The translations under genes and the position numbers were made by a program. Below the pieces are notes generated by a model that was given only the letters and a program-made list of their open reading frames with translations, did not search any database and had not been told where the DNA came from. From Rhodocyclaceae bacterium (GTDB lineage Bacteria > Pseudomonadota > Gammaproteobacteria > Burkholderiales > Rhodocyclaceae): 64,000 bases of DNA. Positions 1-10,349 of this stretch are shown here, in pieces; the stretch's first letter is position 1, and the number at the start of each line of letters is the position of its first letter. The stretch spans positions 48,275 to 112,274 of the forward strand of contig JAGRGB010000168.1 in NCBI GenBank assembly GCA_020445745.1, read 5' to 3'.

Positions 1-832
1 GGATCGCGTTCATCGGTGTGCGCAGCTCGTGGCTCATGCTGGACAGGAACTCGGATTTGGCATCGCTCGCCTTGCGGGCTTCCTCTTCGAGCCTCTTGAC
101 GTTGGTGATGTCGGTCCTGATCGAGACAAAGCGGGTCTCCTCCCCGGACCTGCCGAGGAACGGAACGATCGCAGCGTAAACCCAGTACAGGGCGCCGTCC
201 TTTCGACGATTGCAGATCTCGCCGCTCCAGATGCGACCACTGGTGATCGTACGCCACAGATCTACGTAGAACGAAGGCGGGTGGACGCCCGACTTGACGA
301 TGCGATGATTGTTGCCGATCAATTCGCCCGGTCGAAAGCCGCTGGCCTCGGCGAAGCGCCGATTCACATAGACGATGTCGCCGCGCCCGTCGGCGACGCT
401 GACGATCGCATGGTGGTCGAGGGCCGCCAGAAGTTGCTCACGAATCTCCGGTTCGATTTCCCCGAAGACGACGGCCGCCGTCGATTCGGGCAAGCCGGCC
501 CTGCCGCCGGCCGCGACCGGCGGCTTGGTCGCCATCGCCTTGCGCGCATCCCGGAGCAGGCAATCGAGCCCGATCGCCAGATAGGTTCGGTCATGCATGT
601 CGAAGCGGCAACGCAGCCTGGCGGCTTCGAGCGACTGAAGCAGCGCACCGCACAGGAGCGTTGCCGGCCGATCGTGCGCCAAGCGTTGCTGCAGCACCTG
701 TAGCGATCGCACCAGGGCATCGTGGCGCTCGGACCAATCGGGCAGATCGGCGATCCACTTCGTCGCGCTGGCGACCGCGCCGAGCGGCTCCCTGGCGTCG
801 GCCTGCGGCATCCTGAATGGTTCAACTGTCAT
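1..832 (-). CDS. PAS-domain sensor histidine kinase, partial (C-terminus off the left edge)
   Basis: The minus-strand frame is open from an ATG at 832 to the window edge, giving 277 codons with no stop. Residues 1-125 are an uncharacterised N-terminal region. A PAS domain follows at about 130-245 (VADGRGDIVYVNRRFAEASG, then GNNHRIVKSG and an RTDIT end typical of PAS/PAC). A linker leads into a HisKA H-box, FLSSMSHELRTPMNAI, whose His is the predicted phospho-acceptor. The ATPase domain and any receiver domain lie outside the window. No transmembrane segment is visible, so the sensor part is probably cytoplasmic. It is divergent from the hybrid kinase on the other side of a 316-bp gap. The signal sensed is unknown. 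The family call is firm; the start is likely, but its ribosome binding site is not strong. Confidence 0.85.
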   Translation of the reverse strand, partial: MTVEPFRMPQADAREPLGAVASATKWIADLPDWSERHDALVRSLQVLQQRLAHDRPATLLCGALLQSLEAARLRCRFDMHDRTYLAIGLDCLLRDARKAMATKPPVAAGGRAGLPESTAAVVFGEIEPEIREQLLAALDHHAIVSVADGRGDIVYVNRRFAEASGFRPGELIGNNHRIVKSGVHPPSFYVDLWRTITSGRIWSGEICNRRKDGALYWVYAAIVPFLGRSGEETRFVSIRTDITNVKRLEEEARKASDAKSEFLSSMSHELRTPMNAI

Positions 833-1148
833 CGATTGCCTCGGACTGGGCGCGGGGGGTCAGTGCCCTGCGCCGAGCGCGCCAGCGCCCTCTGCCACTG
901 GCACGAGGTCCACTATCGACCCCCGCGCACGCGATCTTTAGCGCAGGGGCGCCAGCTCCGGATGCCCGTCGGGTTGCCGACACGGCGCCCGCCGCCGTCC
1001 GGGCAGCCACCATGCCCGTTGGGGCCCTGTGCCAACCTTTTCCGGGCACCATCGATGCCGGATTCCCGGTCCCATTTCACCGACGCGACTGTCAGGCGGT
1101 ATGCTGAAAGCCGATGGCACTAACGCGATGGGCCCACGGGAGGTGCAA
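833..1148. other. Divergent intergenic region between two kinase genes
   Basis: No convincing gene. It must carry the promoters of both flanking divergent kinase genes, but no clear sigma70 or operator motif stands out. Near its right end GGGAGG (1138-1143) sits 5 bases before a TTG, which sets the proposed start of the next gene. Confidence 0.5.
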
Positions 1149-3437
1149 TTGACCAAGGCTTTGAGCACCTTGGAAGCGGACGTCCGGCTACAGCTCACTC
1201 GCATCTTCTTCAGCAACGCGGCGCTGGGCCAGGTGCTGACGGTGCTTCTCGCCGGCCTCGTCGTGCTGGCCTGCGAGTCCCCGTTCTCGACGGTGGCCGA
1301 CATGTGGCTCGGGGCGATGCTGCTGGTCGCGGCTGCCCGCTACTGGCTGAGCAAGCGCTTCGCACGGGCCACCGCGGACGAACAACACGAGCTGCGCTGG
1401 GCCCGGGCAGGATGCCTCGGCGCCACGCTCGCGGGCCTCGGCTGGGCGGCGGCGGCGGTGATCTTCATGTGGGACGCGCCGGTGAGCCAGCAGTCGTTCG
1501 TCGCCTTCATGGTATCCGGCGTCGTCGCCGGCGGCCTGCCCCTGCTGTCGCCGATACCGACGGCGTATCGGGTGTTCTCGTCGCTGGCGGTCGGTGCCGC
1601 CTGCCTGGTGGTCCTGATCCAGGCGTCGACGCCGCTGCAGTGGGCCCTTTGTACGTCGGGTGTGTTGTTCCTGTTCGCGATGTTGCGCAGTTCGGCGACC
1701 TACTTCGAGGCATTGGAAAGCTCCATTCGCCTCGGCATCGAACAGCAGACGCTGGCCAACGAACTGATGAAGGCGCGCGACGACGCCCAGGCGGCGAACA
1801 AGGCCAAGAGCGCCTTCCTCGCCAACATGTCGCACGAGATCCGAACGCCGATGAACGGCGTGATCGGCATGACCAGCCTGTTGCTGGAAACGCCGCTGGA
1901 CCTCGAGCAAGCCGAATACGCCCAGACGATCAAGACAAGCGGCGATGCGCTGCTGTCGATCATCAACGACATCCTCGATTTCTCCAAGATCGAGGTCGGC
2001 AAGGTCGACCTCGAAGCCATCGAATTCGACCTGCGCGACCTGCTCGACGAAGTCGGCGACCTGATGGCCCTGCGCGCGCAGCAGAAGGGGCTCGAATTCA
2101 ACTGTTTTGCTTCCCCTTCCGTTCCTTCGCAACTGCGCGGTGACCGCGGGCGCCTGCGACAGATCCTGATCAACCTGATCGACAACGCGATCCGATTCAC
2201 GGAGGTCGGCGACGTTTCCGTCGCGGTCAATGGCGAAGCCACGAACGGGGACATTGCGCGGCTGCGCTTCGAAGTCGCGGATACCGGGATCGGCATACCG
2301 GCCGACAAGATCGACACTTTGTTCAGTCCATTCACCCAGGCGGACGTGTCGACGACCCGCAGGTTCGGTGGCACCGGTCTGGGCCTGACCATCTGCGAAC
2401 GCCTGGTCAGGATGATGGGCGGCGAGATCGTCGTCACCAGCGCAGACGGGGCCGGCTCGATCTTCCGCTTCGCGATCGAATTGCCGAGCCGGTCTTCACC
2501 GGACCGCGGGCCCCCGATCGGGGCGACGAGCGGCGGGCGGATCGTGATCGTCGTGGCCAGTCCCACCACCCGACATGTCCTCGAGACGCTGCTTCGACAC
2601 TGGCGATTCACGCCCCTGGCGGTGGGCGGGGGCACCGCGGCGGTGGCATTGCTGGACGCGGAATGCGCAGCCGGGCACGAAGTCGTGGCAGCCCTGCTCG
2701 ACCTGCAGATGCCAGGCATCGACGGCATCGCGATCGGCCGAGCGATCCGCGCGCGCACCGAATTGCACGGCATACCGCTGGTCCTGATGGCGCCGATCGC
2801 GCAGCAAGGGATTGCGGCACAGGCCGAAGCGGCCGGATTCACCGACTGCCTGACGAAGCCGATCAAGGAGGCAAAGCTCGAACGTTGCCTGGCGCAGATT
2901 CTCGGCGACCGCGAGGCCGCGCTCGCGGCCGCAGCGGAGTCCACACACGCTACGGCGGAGGCGGCCCCCGCGGACCAATCCACCGGCGTCGCCAACATCC
3001 TGGTCGTGGAGGACGATCCCACCAATCGCAAGGTCGTCGTCAAGATGCTGGGGCGCCTCGGCTATCGTGCTGAGGCGGTCACCAACGGCCTGGAGGCCTT
3101 GCAGGCGCTGGGCGCGCGCCACTTCCAACTGGTCCTGATGGATTGCCACATGCCGGAAATGGATGGCTACGAGGCGACACGGGCGATTCGCTCGCCCGGC
3201 TCGGCGGTGCTCGACCACGGCGTCCCGGTCGTCGCCCTGACCGCCGGCACCTTGCCGGAAGACCGCGAGCGGGCGCTGCAGGCGGGCATGGACGAGCATC
3301 TCGCCAAGCCGGTCGATCTCGAGGTGCTCGGCAAGACCATCCGCCATTGGCTGATGCCACGCGAGCATCGTGTGAGCGCGAGGCCGTCGGCGGATCCTCC
3401 CGGAACGGGCCGGACCGCCAGGGCCGGCCGGCCGTAA
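1149..3437 (+). CDS. Membrane hybrid histidine kinase with two receiver domains
   Basis: Predicted inner-membrane two-component kinase (762 codons from TTG 1149). That start has GGGAGG 5 bases upstream; in-frame ATGs at 1101 and 1128 and a GTG at 1029 are alternatives. About 190 N-terminal residues contain several hydrophobic spans and no clear periplasmic domain. HisKA follows ([19 protein letters not shown]), then HATPase_c with the N box ([11 protein letters not shown]), ADTGIGI and GGTGLGL. Receiver 1 keeps the phospho-Asp context LLDLQMPG and the CLTKP lysine, but its N-terminal acidic pair is replaced by ASPTT. Receiver 2 is complete ([25 protein letters not shown]). There is no Hpt domain, so a separate phosphotransfer protein is expected. 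It resembles BarA/LuxQ-type kinases in layout. The gene ends 24 bp from the convergent c-di-GMP gene. Confidence 0.9.
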   Translation: MTKALSTLEADVRLQLTRIFFSNAALGQVLTVLLAGLVVLACESPFSTVADMWLGAMLLVAAARYWLSKRFARATADEQHELRWARAGCLGATLAGLGWAAAAVIFMWDAPVSQQSFVAFMVSGVVAGGLPLLSPIPTAYRVFSSLAVGAACLVVLIQASTPLQWALCTSGVLFLFAMLRSSATYFEALESSIRLGIEQQTLANELMKARDDAQAANKAKSAFLANMSHEIRTPMNGVIGMTSLLLETPLDLEQAEYAQTIKTSGDALLSIINDILDFSKIEVGKVDLEAIEFDLRDLLDEVGDLMALRAQQKGLEFNCFASPSVPSQLRGDRGRLRQILINLIDNAIRFTEVGDVSVAVNGEATNGDIARLRFEVADTGIGIPADKIDTLFSPFTQADVSTTRRFGGTGLGLTICERLVRMMGGEIVVTSADGAGSIFRFAIELPSRSSPDRGPPIGATSGGRIVIVVASPTTRHVLETLLRHWRFTPLAVGGGTAAVALLDAECAAGHEVVAALLDLQMPGIDGIAIGRAIRARTELHGIPLVLMAPIAQQGIAAQAEAAGFTDCLTKPIKEAKLERCLAQILGDREAALAAAAESTHATAEAAPADQSTGVANILVVEDDPTNRKVVVKMLGRLGYRAEAVTNGLEALQALGARHFQLVLMDCHMPEMDGYEATRAIRSPGSAVLDHGVPVVALTAGTLPEDRERALQAGMDEHLAKPVDLEVLGKTIRHWLMPREHRVSARPSADPPGTGRTARAGRP

Positions 3438-3461
3438 GACCCCTGGCGCAACGCTCCCGGG

Positions 3462-6400
3462 TCAGGATATCAGGCGGTGCAATGCCTCGAGGAGTTCGTC
3501 GCGCATCGCTTCGAGGTCCGCCACCTGGGATTGGGCCAGGTTCGGCAAGCCCCGCCCCTTGAGGTCGATCAGTTCCGCCGCATGCTGGTGAATCGCTTCG
3601 TGCAGGCGGGTCACGCGGCGAAGTACCGGCTCGCCCGCGCCGCGGTCGGCGCCAATCTCGTCCAGCCACCGGCCGAACTGGCATTGGTTGCAGTCGATCG
3701 GCGGCGGTGCGGCCGATTCGTCATCGACGTAGCGACGGATGTCCGCGACCCAGGCGCGATGCTCGACCATCGCGAACAGCACCGGCAGATCGTCACGGTC
3801 GACCCGCGTCAGACGCGTCCATCCCGGCGCAGGCTTCCAGGTCGCGACCCAGTCGGGGACCGCGTCTGCCGCCATCGGCCTGGCAATCGCATAGCCTTGG
3901 CCGAACTCGCAGCCCATCTGGATCAACATCTCCCCGTGCTGCTGTGTTTCCACGCCTTCGGCGATCACTCGCCGGCGAAAGGCTTCTGCCAGACCCAGCA
4001 CGCCACCGAGAATGGCGAGGTCCTCGGGCGAGTCGAGCATTCCCCGCACGAAGCTCTGGTCGACCTTGAGGAGTTGCGCCGGCAGCCGCTTCAGGTAGGT
4101 CAGCGACGAATACCCGGTGCCGAAATCATCGAGGGCGAAGTGCACGCCCTGGGCCTGGCAGGCGAGGATGATCTCCGAGATCTGGTCCACATCTTCGAGG
4201 GCGCTGGTTTCCAGCACCTCGAGCACCAGGTCGCCCGGGCGAAATCCGGGGAGGCCGGCAAGCAGCGCCTGGAGCTTGTCCATGAAGTCCGACTGGTCGA
4301 ACTGCAAGGCGTCCACATTCACGCTCACCGGCAGCGACAGGCCGGCGCGGCGCCAGGTGGCGATCTGGGCAAGCGCGGTCTCCAGCACCCAGTCGCCGAT
4401 CTCGTTGATCAGCGGATTGCCCTTGATGACGGGCAGGAACGCGGAGGGCGGCAACGAGCCGCGTTCGGGATGCTGCCAGCGGATCAGGGCCTCGACGCCA
4501 ACGACCTCGCCGCTGCGCATATTGACCTTGGGCTGGTACAGAAGGACGAATTCACGCTGCTGCAGCGCCTGACCGATGCGACCGAGCGTCTCGTTGTAGC
4601 CACGCACCGACCGGTCGTGTTCGACGTCGAAGACCTGGAACCTGTTCTTGCCGGCCTGCTTGGCCTGATACATCGCCTGATCCGCCTGCCGCAGCAGCTG
4701 GTCGCCGTCGACCTCGCTGGCCTGCGGGTAGAAGCTGATGCCGATGCTCGCGGAGACACGCAGCTCGAGACCGTCGACGAACGTCGGCTCCGATACCGCG
4801 GCCAACAGCCGATCGATGACCGGAACGCTGGCATCGTGACTTTGCAGATCGACCAGCACGACGACGAACTCGTCGCCACCGAGACGCGACAGGGTATCGA
4901 CCTCGCGCAGCGCATCCATCATGCGAGCCGAAAGCTGGGTCAGCAGCTTGTCGCCGATTTCGTGGCTGTGCTTGTCGTTGACCGCCTTGAAGCCGTCGAG
5001 GTCGAGGAAGACCACTGCCAGGATCTTGTCGTCGCGCTGCACGCGGGCCATCGCCTGCCGCAGCCGGTCGGCGAGCAGCACGCGGTTGGGCAGCCCGGTC
5101 AGTGCGTCGTAGTGGGCGATGCGCTCGAGCTGGTGCTGGTGTTCCTTCTGCTGGGTGATGTCCGAAAACAGGCAGACGTAGCGCAGGACGGCGCCGGATC
5201 GGTCCTTGACCGCGCTGATGGTCTGCATCTGGGCGAAGATCTCGCCGTTCCTGCGGCGGTTCCATACTTCGCAGCTCCAATAACCCTGGCGCTTGAGGCC
5301 CCGCCACATGGCGGCATAGAAGGCCTCGTCGTGACGGCTGGACTTGAGGAAGCTCGGATTCCTGCCGGCCACCTCCTCCCGCCCGTAGCCGGTGATGCGG
5401 CAGAAGGCGTCATTGACGTCGATGATCGTGCCTTCCGGATCGGTGATCATGATGCCTTCGTGGGAGAACTCGAACACACTGGCAGCCTGGCGCAGGTTGC
5501 TCTCCGCCTGCTTGCGTTCGCTGATGTCGCGGATGAAGGCGACTTGCAGCGCCTCGCCCGGCAGGTCGCTGATCGCGACATCGACATCCACCAGGCGGCC
5601 GTCCTTGGTGCGGTGCCTGGTTTCGAAGCGGGCACCGCCGTCACGGACGATCCTGTCGTTAGCGACCTCGATGCGGCGCGCTTCCCGGCTGGCATCGATG
5701 TCCTGGACGGCCCGTGCCAGCATCTCCGCGCGGCTGTAGCCGAGCAGCCTGCAGGCCGCCGGATTGACATCGACGATCCGCCCGTCGCGTCCGGACAGCC
5801 ACACCGCATCCTGCGTCGTCTGCAGGATCGCGTCGAGCCTGTTGCGCGCGGCGAGGATCGCATCCTCGGCCTGAATGCGCATCATCTCGGCGCTGACGGA
5901 ATCCACGAAGACGCCGAGCAGGCGATCGGCCAGGTCCGGCCGATGGATCGGATTGCTGCTCAAGCCGACGAGAATGCCCATCGGCTGCCCGGTCTTGTCG
6001 AACAGCGTGCTGCCGATATACGACTCGATCTCCATCTGGACGAGCAGTTCATCGTCCGGGAACATCGCCTGGACGCCGCACGGGTAGAGCGCATGGCGTC
6101 GCTTCATCACATTCGCGCATGGCGTGTCGGCCAAGTCGTAGGAAAACGGCGTCATCGGCGACCCGCGATCCCAGCCGGAGACGACCTGAACCCTGGTGCC
6201 GGCGGCATCGAGGCGGCCGGCAAACACGTAGTCGAGGTTCAGGACTTCCGCCAGGTGTCGGCTGATAGCCTCGTAGAGGGCGCCGCCGGCCAGCAACGTC
6301 ATCGCGCCCGCGAGGGCGGACAGCGCCTCCTCGGTGACCTTGCGCTCGGTCATGTCGAGCTGGGTGCCCGACATCCACAGGGGCTGGCCGTCGGGCGCAC

Positions 6401-8810
6401 GCCGATTGACCCGGCCGAGGGCCAGAATCCAGACCCAGAAACCTAGCTTGTGCCGCATCCGGAACTCGGCCTCGAATGTCTCCGTCGAGCCGGAAAAATG
6501 TCCCTGCAGCAGCGCTTCGGTGGGCACCCGGTCGTCCGGGTGGAGCATGCGGAACCAGGTTTCGCTGTCGATCGGTTCCAGTTCCGCCAGCGTGTAGCCG
6601 ATCATCGCGGCCCAGCGCTCGTTGAAGACGACCTCGCCGGTCTTGACGTTCCATTCCCAGGTACCGACGTTGGTGCCTTCGATGATGTTCGCCAGGCGCT
6701 GTTGCTGCTCGCGCAATTCGTCCTCGAGGCGACGGCGCTCGGTGATGTCCAGCACGGTACCGAAGGCGCTGTTCGCGACACCCTCGTCATTGCGAATGAA
6801 GTCCGCGCGTTCCCGCACCCAGCAGGTCTCTCCTGCCACTTCGACGCGATGCTCGACGTCGAGGCGGCCGGTCGACAGCGCCTCGTGCCATTTCCCCCGG
6901 ACCATCGCGATGTCGTCCGGATGGACCAGGTCCATGAAGCGGCTGAGGTCGACCGGCTGGCCCTGGTCGACGCCGAACAGCCGGTAGGTCATCGGCGACC
7001 AGGTGATCGCGTCGGTGTTCAGGTCGATGGTCCAGCTGCCGACACGCGCCACCGCCTGCGCCATCAGCAGGTCGTTGTGGGAGGCTTCCAGAGCATCCTG
7101 CAAGCGGCGGGCGACGGTGATGTCGTGCCCTACGCCGAGGATGCCGATCAGCCGTCCACGCTCGTCGAACATCGGCGTCTTGGTGGTCTCCAGCAGTTCA
7201 CGGTGTCCGTCGTCGGCAAAGGAGATCCATTCGTGATTGACCGACGGCCCGTTCTTCTCCATCGCGGCGCGGTCGTGGGCGCGGAAGAAGTCGGCCAGAT
7301 CGGCGTCGACGAAGTCGTAATCGGTCTTGCCGACGATGTCCGCCTCGGTGGCACCGAAGAAACGTTCGAAGCGCGCGTTGCAGGCAAGATAGACACCTTC
7401 CGCATTCTTCAGCCAGACCAGGTCGCCCAGCGCATCGAGGATCTGCTTGGTCAGGCGCCGCTGCTCGGCGAAAACCGGTCTGGCGCCCCGGCCCGCGGTG
7501 ACGTCGACGTAGCTGACCGCCACACCGTAGCGTGGATCGCTCGACGGCGCGGCACTGACCAACAGCCACCGAATCCCGTCGGGGCGCACGACTCCCATTT
7601 CGACGCCATCGACCGGCATCTGTTCGCGCAGCGCCCGTGCCCCCGCGAGCTCGTCTGGCGGCATCGGGCTGCCGTCCGGCCGGATCGCCGACCACGCCAC
7701 GCCCGTGCCGGGATCCGTCGCCGGCGGCGCGATCAACGGTCCGAGCAGCTGCTGCGCGTGGGCATTGCCGTAGACGATCCGTCCGTCGCGATCGGTCAGC
7801 GTGATGCCCACCGGCAGCGCATCGAACAGCGCGCCACCCGGCGCCGCGCATTCCGCCTCGAGCGCGGCGATCCGCGACGGGACCGTTCGGGCGCGGAACA
7901 TCGCCAGCAGCACGAGGACGATGACGATACTCGCCGCGGCAGCGTAGCCCAGCACGGTTCGACGGTAGTCTGCGTGCGCCTCGAGCACGGATCGGTGCGA
8001 CACCGCGGCGATGAACGTCCATCCGTACTCAGGGATCTTGAAATACCCGGCGATGCGCTCGATGCCGTCGAACTGGGCCTGGTCGTGGAAGTAGCCCGCG
8101 TCGGGCGCCGTGCTGCCGGAAAACGGACCGCTGACGGGGTTGCCGACGAGGGCTTCCATCCGGGGCCGGCACGCGATCACTTCGCCGGTCGTACGGACGA
8201 TGCTGCTGGCGCCATCGTCCGCGAGGGCCAGCTTCGCGTGCAGGGCAGTCAGGGATTCCGGTCGCACCGACGCGACGATGACCCCGTCGAAGGTCCCGGC
8301 CCGCAGGATCGGCCGCGTAAATTGAACGGACCATTGCCCCGACGCCCGCCGCTTGATCGGACGGCTGATGAACAGCGCATCGCCGCCACCGCCGTCGCGA
8401 TGGACCCGAAATTGCTCCCGGTCGCTCAGATCGATGTGCTCGGTGGTGTCATAGCGATCGGCATAGGCCAGGAACCCCGACGCGTCGATGACTGCGATCT
8501 CGACGGGCAGGTCGCGCGACAACGACTGCCGGTCGCCGACCGCAACGGCCATCTGCTGGCGGTCGCCCCGCCAGTCGTCGCGGAGATCGAGCAGCAGATC
8601 GTCGATGTGCCTGAGCACCGGCCGCGTGGCTTCCGCGTAGATCTGTGCCTTGAGCGCCACCACCTTCTCGGCGTCGCGCACGGACTCCGAGCGATGGCGC
8701 GCGATTTCCGTCAGCGCCAGTGCCCACGACAAGGCCAGCAGCAGCACGCCCACCGTCACGAGTCCGATCGACGATCGGTGGCGGGTTGGGGGTTTTCGCT
8801 GGGGGGTCAT
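3462..8810 (-). CDS. Giant sensor diguanylate cyclase/phosphodiesterase: PDC-PAS(n)-GAF-PAS-GGDEF-EAL-CZB
   Basis: Predicted inner-membrane c-di-GMP enzyme, 1782 residues. TM1 at about 15-35 and TM2 at about 285-305 flank a periplasmic PDC/Cache-like sensor. Several cytoplasmic PAS/PAC units follow, with a GAF domain around 860-1010 and two more PAS units. The GGDEF domain (about residue 1310) has intact GGDEF and an upstream RxxD inhibitory site (REVD, five residues before GGDEF). The EAL domain is also intact by motif: EALIRW, DDFGTGYSS, KVDQSFV, EGVET. The last 110 residues match a CZB zinc-binding domain (HRAW, CQFGRWL, then HEAIHQH). Whether synthesis or hydrolysis dominates cannot be read from sequence; both sites look competent. 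It is transcribed alone. The ATG at 8810 precedes a good signal-anchor. Confidence 0.93.
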   Translation of the reverse strand: MTPQRKPPTRHRSSIGLVTVGVLLLALSWALALTEIARHRSESVRDAEKVVALKAQIYAEATRPVLRHIDDLLLDLRDDWRGDRQQMAVAVGDRQSLSRDLPVEIAVIDASGFLAYADRYDTTEHIDLSDREQFRVHRDGGGGDALFISRPIKRRASGQWSVQFTRPILRAGTFDGVIVASVRPESLTALHAKLALADDGASSIVRTTGEVIACRPRMEALVGNPVSGPFSGSTAPDAGYFHDQAQFDGIERIAGYFKIPEYGWTFIAAVSHRSVLEAHADYRRTVLGYAAAASIVIVLVLLAMFRARTVPSRIAALEAECAAPGGALFDALPVGITLTDRDGRIVYGNAHAQQLLGPLIAPPATDPGTGVAWSAIRPDGSPMPPDELAGARALREQMPVDGVEMGVVRPDGIRWLLVSAAPSSDPRYGVAVSYVDVTAGRGARPVFAEQRRLTKQILDALGDLVWLKNAEGVYLACNARFERFFGATEADIVGKTDYDFVDADLADFFRAHDRAAMEKNGPSVNHEWISFADDGHRELLETTKTPMFDERGRLIGILGVGHDITVARRLQDALEASHNDLLMAQAVARVGSWTIDLNTDAITWSPMTYRLFGVDQGQPVDLSRFMDLVHPDDIAMVRGKWHEALSTGRLDVEHRVEVAGETCWVRERADFIRNDEGVANSAFGTVLDITERRRLEDELREQQQRLANIIEGTNVGTWEWNVKTGEVVFNERWAAMIGYTLAELEPIDSETWFRMLHPDDRVPTEALLQGHFSGSTETFEAEFRMRHKLGFWVWILALGRVNRRAPDGQPLWMSGTQLDMTERKVTEEALSALAGAMTLLAGGALYEAISRHLAEVLNLDYVFAGRLDAAGTRVQVVSGWDRGSPMTPFSYDLADTPCANVMKRRHALYPCGVQAMFPDDELLVQMEIESYIGSTLFDKTGQPMGILVGLSSNPIHRPDLADRLLGVFVDSVSAEMMRIQAEDAILAARNRLDAILQTTQDAVWLSGRDGRIVDVNPAACRLLGYSRAEMLARAVQDIDASREARRIEVANDRIVRDGGARFETRHRTKDGRLVDVDVAISDLPGEALQVAFIRDISERKQAESNLRQAASVFEFSHEGIMITDPEGTIIDVNDAFCRITGYGREEVAGRNPSFLKSSRHDEAFYAAMWRGLKRQGYWSCEVWNRRRNGEIFAQMQTISAVKDRSGAVLRYVCLFSDITQQKEHQHQLERIAHYDALTGLPNRVLLADRLRQAMARVQRDDKILAVVFLDLDGFKAVNDKHSHEIGDKLLTQLSARMMDALREVDTLSRLGGDEFVVVLVDLQSHDASVPVIDRLLAAVSEPTFVDGLELRVSASIGISFYPQASEVDGDQLLRQADQAMYQAKQAGKNRFQVFDVEHDRSVRGYNETLGRIGQALQQREFVLLYQPKVNMRSGEVVGVEALIRWQHPERGSLPPSAFLPVIKGNPLINEIGDWVLETALAQIATWRRAGLSLPVSVNVDALQFDQSDFMDKLQALLAGLPGFRPGDLVLEVLETSALEDVDQISEIILACQAQGVHFALDDFGTGYSSLTYLKRLPAQLLKVDQSFVRGMLDSPEDLAILGGVLGLAEAFRRRVIAEGVETQQHGEMLIQMGCEFGQGYAIARPMAADAVPDWVATWKPAPGWTRLTRVDRDDLPVLFAMVEHRAWVADIRRYVDDESAAPPPIDCNQCQFGRWLDEIGADRGAGEPVLRRVTRLHEAIHQHAAELIDLKGRGLPNLAQSQVADLEAMRDELLEALHRLIS

Positions 8811-9148
8811 CGCGCGGGCTGGCCTGGTTCGTGTGGATGTGGCGCCGAGATGCCGGCCTTGACCGGCATACCTATGTCTACGGTCATAGATCGCCCGACA
8901 TTATCCGGATCTGTTCGACGACTTCCGAGGAAAATTGCCGCACGGCACGTCCCGAACGCCAGCCGTCCGGGATCCTGCCGCGTCGATGGCTCGGACAGCG
9001 GCCGATCGGGCGCCGTCCACGGGCGCCTCGGGCCCTGCGCAGCGCGCGCAGTGGCCTGCCCTTGCCGCACCGCTCGGAGCCCCCGCGCCGGTGCCCCACG
9101 GCGCGACGGGCCTCGCGCCGGAGGCCTGCATCCACACCCGCTGGCGGG
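8811..9148. other. Intergenic, no gene seen
   Basis: This gap lies between the start of the giant GGDEF-EAL gene and the end of the adaptor gene, both on the minus strand. Short open frames here have no recognisable protein features. It should hold the promoter of the GGDEF-EAL gene and the end of the exporter operon; no clear terminator hairpin with a T-run was found. Confidence 0.5.
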
Positions 9149-10345
9149 TCAGCGCGTGACCACTTGCACGCCGTCGTGCAGCCGGTCATCCGGATGCACG
9201 ATGACCTGCTCGCCTTCTCCGACGCCGGCCAGCACCTCGGCCGCCAGGCCGCTCTTGTGGCCGATTTCCAGCTCTCGCCTGACGGCTCTGCCGTCCTCGA
9301 AGACGAAGGCGGCCCAGCCGCTGCCGGCGCGGAACAGGCTGCTGGCGGGAACCTGCAGCACGTCGTCACGCTGCCAGAGGATGAAGCTTGCCTCGACGCG
9401 GTAGCCATCGCCGAGTCGCTGCCAGAGTTCGGGCGGCGAGGTGAAATCGACGATCACCCAGACCCGCTGTTCCTCGACGCCGAGCGCCGAGACCTTGGTG
9501 AAGCCGACCGGCTCCACCCGGCGCACGACCCCGGTCAGCACCTGCTCGCGGCCCCAGCGCTCGAATATCACCGGCGTGCCCGGGGCGATGCGCACGGCGT
9601 CCGCCGACAGCACGTCAACCTCGACCTCCAGGTCGCCGGGGTCGCCGACCTCGAGCAGCGCCTGTCCGGTCTCGACCGGTCCCTCGCTCTTGCGCGGGAT
9701 ACCGAGCACGCGGCCCGCCACCGGCGACTTGAGCTCGATCGGCTCGGACGAGCCGCCGGCACCGGCAAAGCGCAGGACGGCGCGTGCCGCCTCCAGTTCG
9801 TGGCGCGTGGTGCGCACCGCAAACTGCGCGGAGCGCAGCTCGGCATCGGCACGCTCCGCATCCGCCCGGGCGCGATCCTCGGCGTCCACCGTGACGTGGC
9901 CTGCACTGCGCAGTTCACGGACGCGCTGCAGGTTCTTGCGGGCCAGTTCCGCAGCCGCCAGAGCCGCCTTTTCACGCTCGGCGACAGCCCTCAGGTTATC
10001 CTGCGCGGCCGCCACCCGCTGTTCGGCCTCGGTCTGGCTGCGGACGTCGAGCACCTCCGCGCGGCGCGGCTCCAGCAGCGCGACGGTCGCGCCGCCGGCC
10101 ACCGCATCACCGACGTCCAGCGTGATGCGACGGGCATAGCCGGCGACCGGAGCGGTGATCACGTAGCGATCCACCACCCGCGTACGTCCTTCCTGCTCGA
10201 CCGTGACGCGCAGCGGGCCACGATCGACCACACCCAGGTCCACATCGACCGGTTGCGGCCGAAAGCCGGAATACAGCCCCCAGGCCACCAGGGTCGTCAG
10301 CACGCCGGCGGCGATGCCCCGGCGCCATGCCACGTCGTGCTTCAT
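9149..10345 (-). CDS. HlyD/RND-type periplasmic adaptor of an ABC exporter
   Basis: Membrane-fusion protein of 398 residues, third gene of a minus-strand operon. It starts 4 bases after the permease stop (ATG 10345). An N-terminal anchor helix (GIAAGVLTTLVAWGLYSGF) is followed by a lipoyl/barrel-sandwich half-motif (APVAGYARRITLDVGDAVAGG), a long coiled-coil hairpin rich in Ala, Glu and Arg (about residues 100-195), the second lipoyl half (KSPVAGRVLGIP) and a beta-barrel/membrane-proximal C-terminus. Such adaptors bridge an inner-membrane transporter to an outer-membrane TolC-like channel. No TolC homologue is present in the window. The substrate is unknown. Confidence 0.88.
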   Translation of the reverse strand: MKHDVAWRRGIAAGVLTTLVAWGLYSGFRPQPVDVDLGVVDRGPLRVTVEQEGRTRVVDRYVITAPVAGYARRITLDVGDAVAGGATVALLEPRRAEVLDVRSQTEAEQRVAAAQDNLRAVAEREKAALAAAELARKNLQRVRELRSAGHVTVDAEDRARADAERADAELRSAQFAVRTTRHELEAARAVLRFAGAGGSSEPIELKSPVAGRVLGIPRKSEGPVETGQALLEVGDPGDLEVEVDVLSADAVRIAPGTPVIFERWGREQVLTGVVRRVEPVGFTKVSALGVEEQRVWVIVDFTSPPELWQRLGDGYRVEASFILWQRDDVLQVPASSLFRAGSGWAAFVFEDGRAVRRELEIGHKSGLAAEVLAGVGEGEQVIVHPDDRLHDGVQVVTR

Positions 10346-10349
10346 CGCT

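Noticed and set aside
3438-3461. Possible bidirectional terminator between convergent genes
   Set aside because: Only a 5-bp GACCC/GGGTC pairing that runs into the 3462 gene, with a large loop and no T-run; too weak.
3477-9404. Two long plus-strand frames (about 989 and 984 codons) antisense to the giant GGDEF-EAL gene
   Set aside because: Mirror frames caused by GC-rich codon usage; rich in His, Asp and Arg with no domains, while the minus strand has full motifs.
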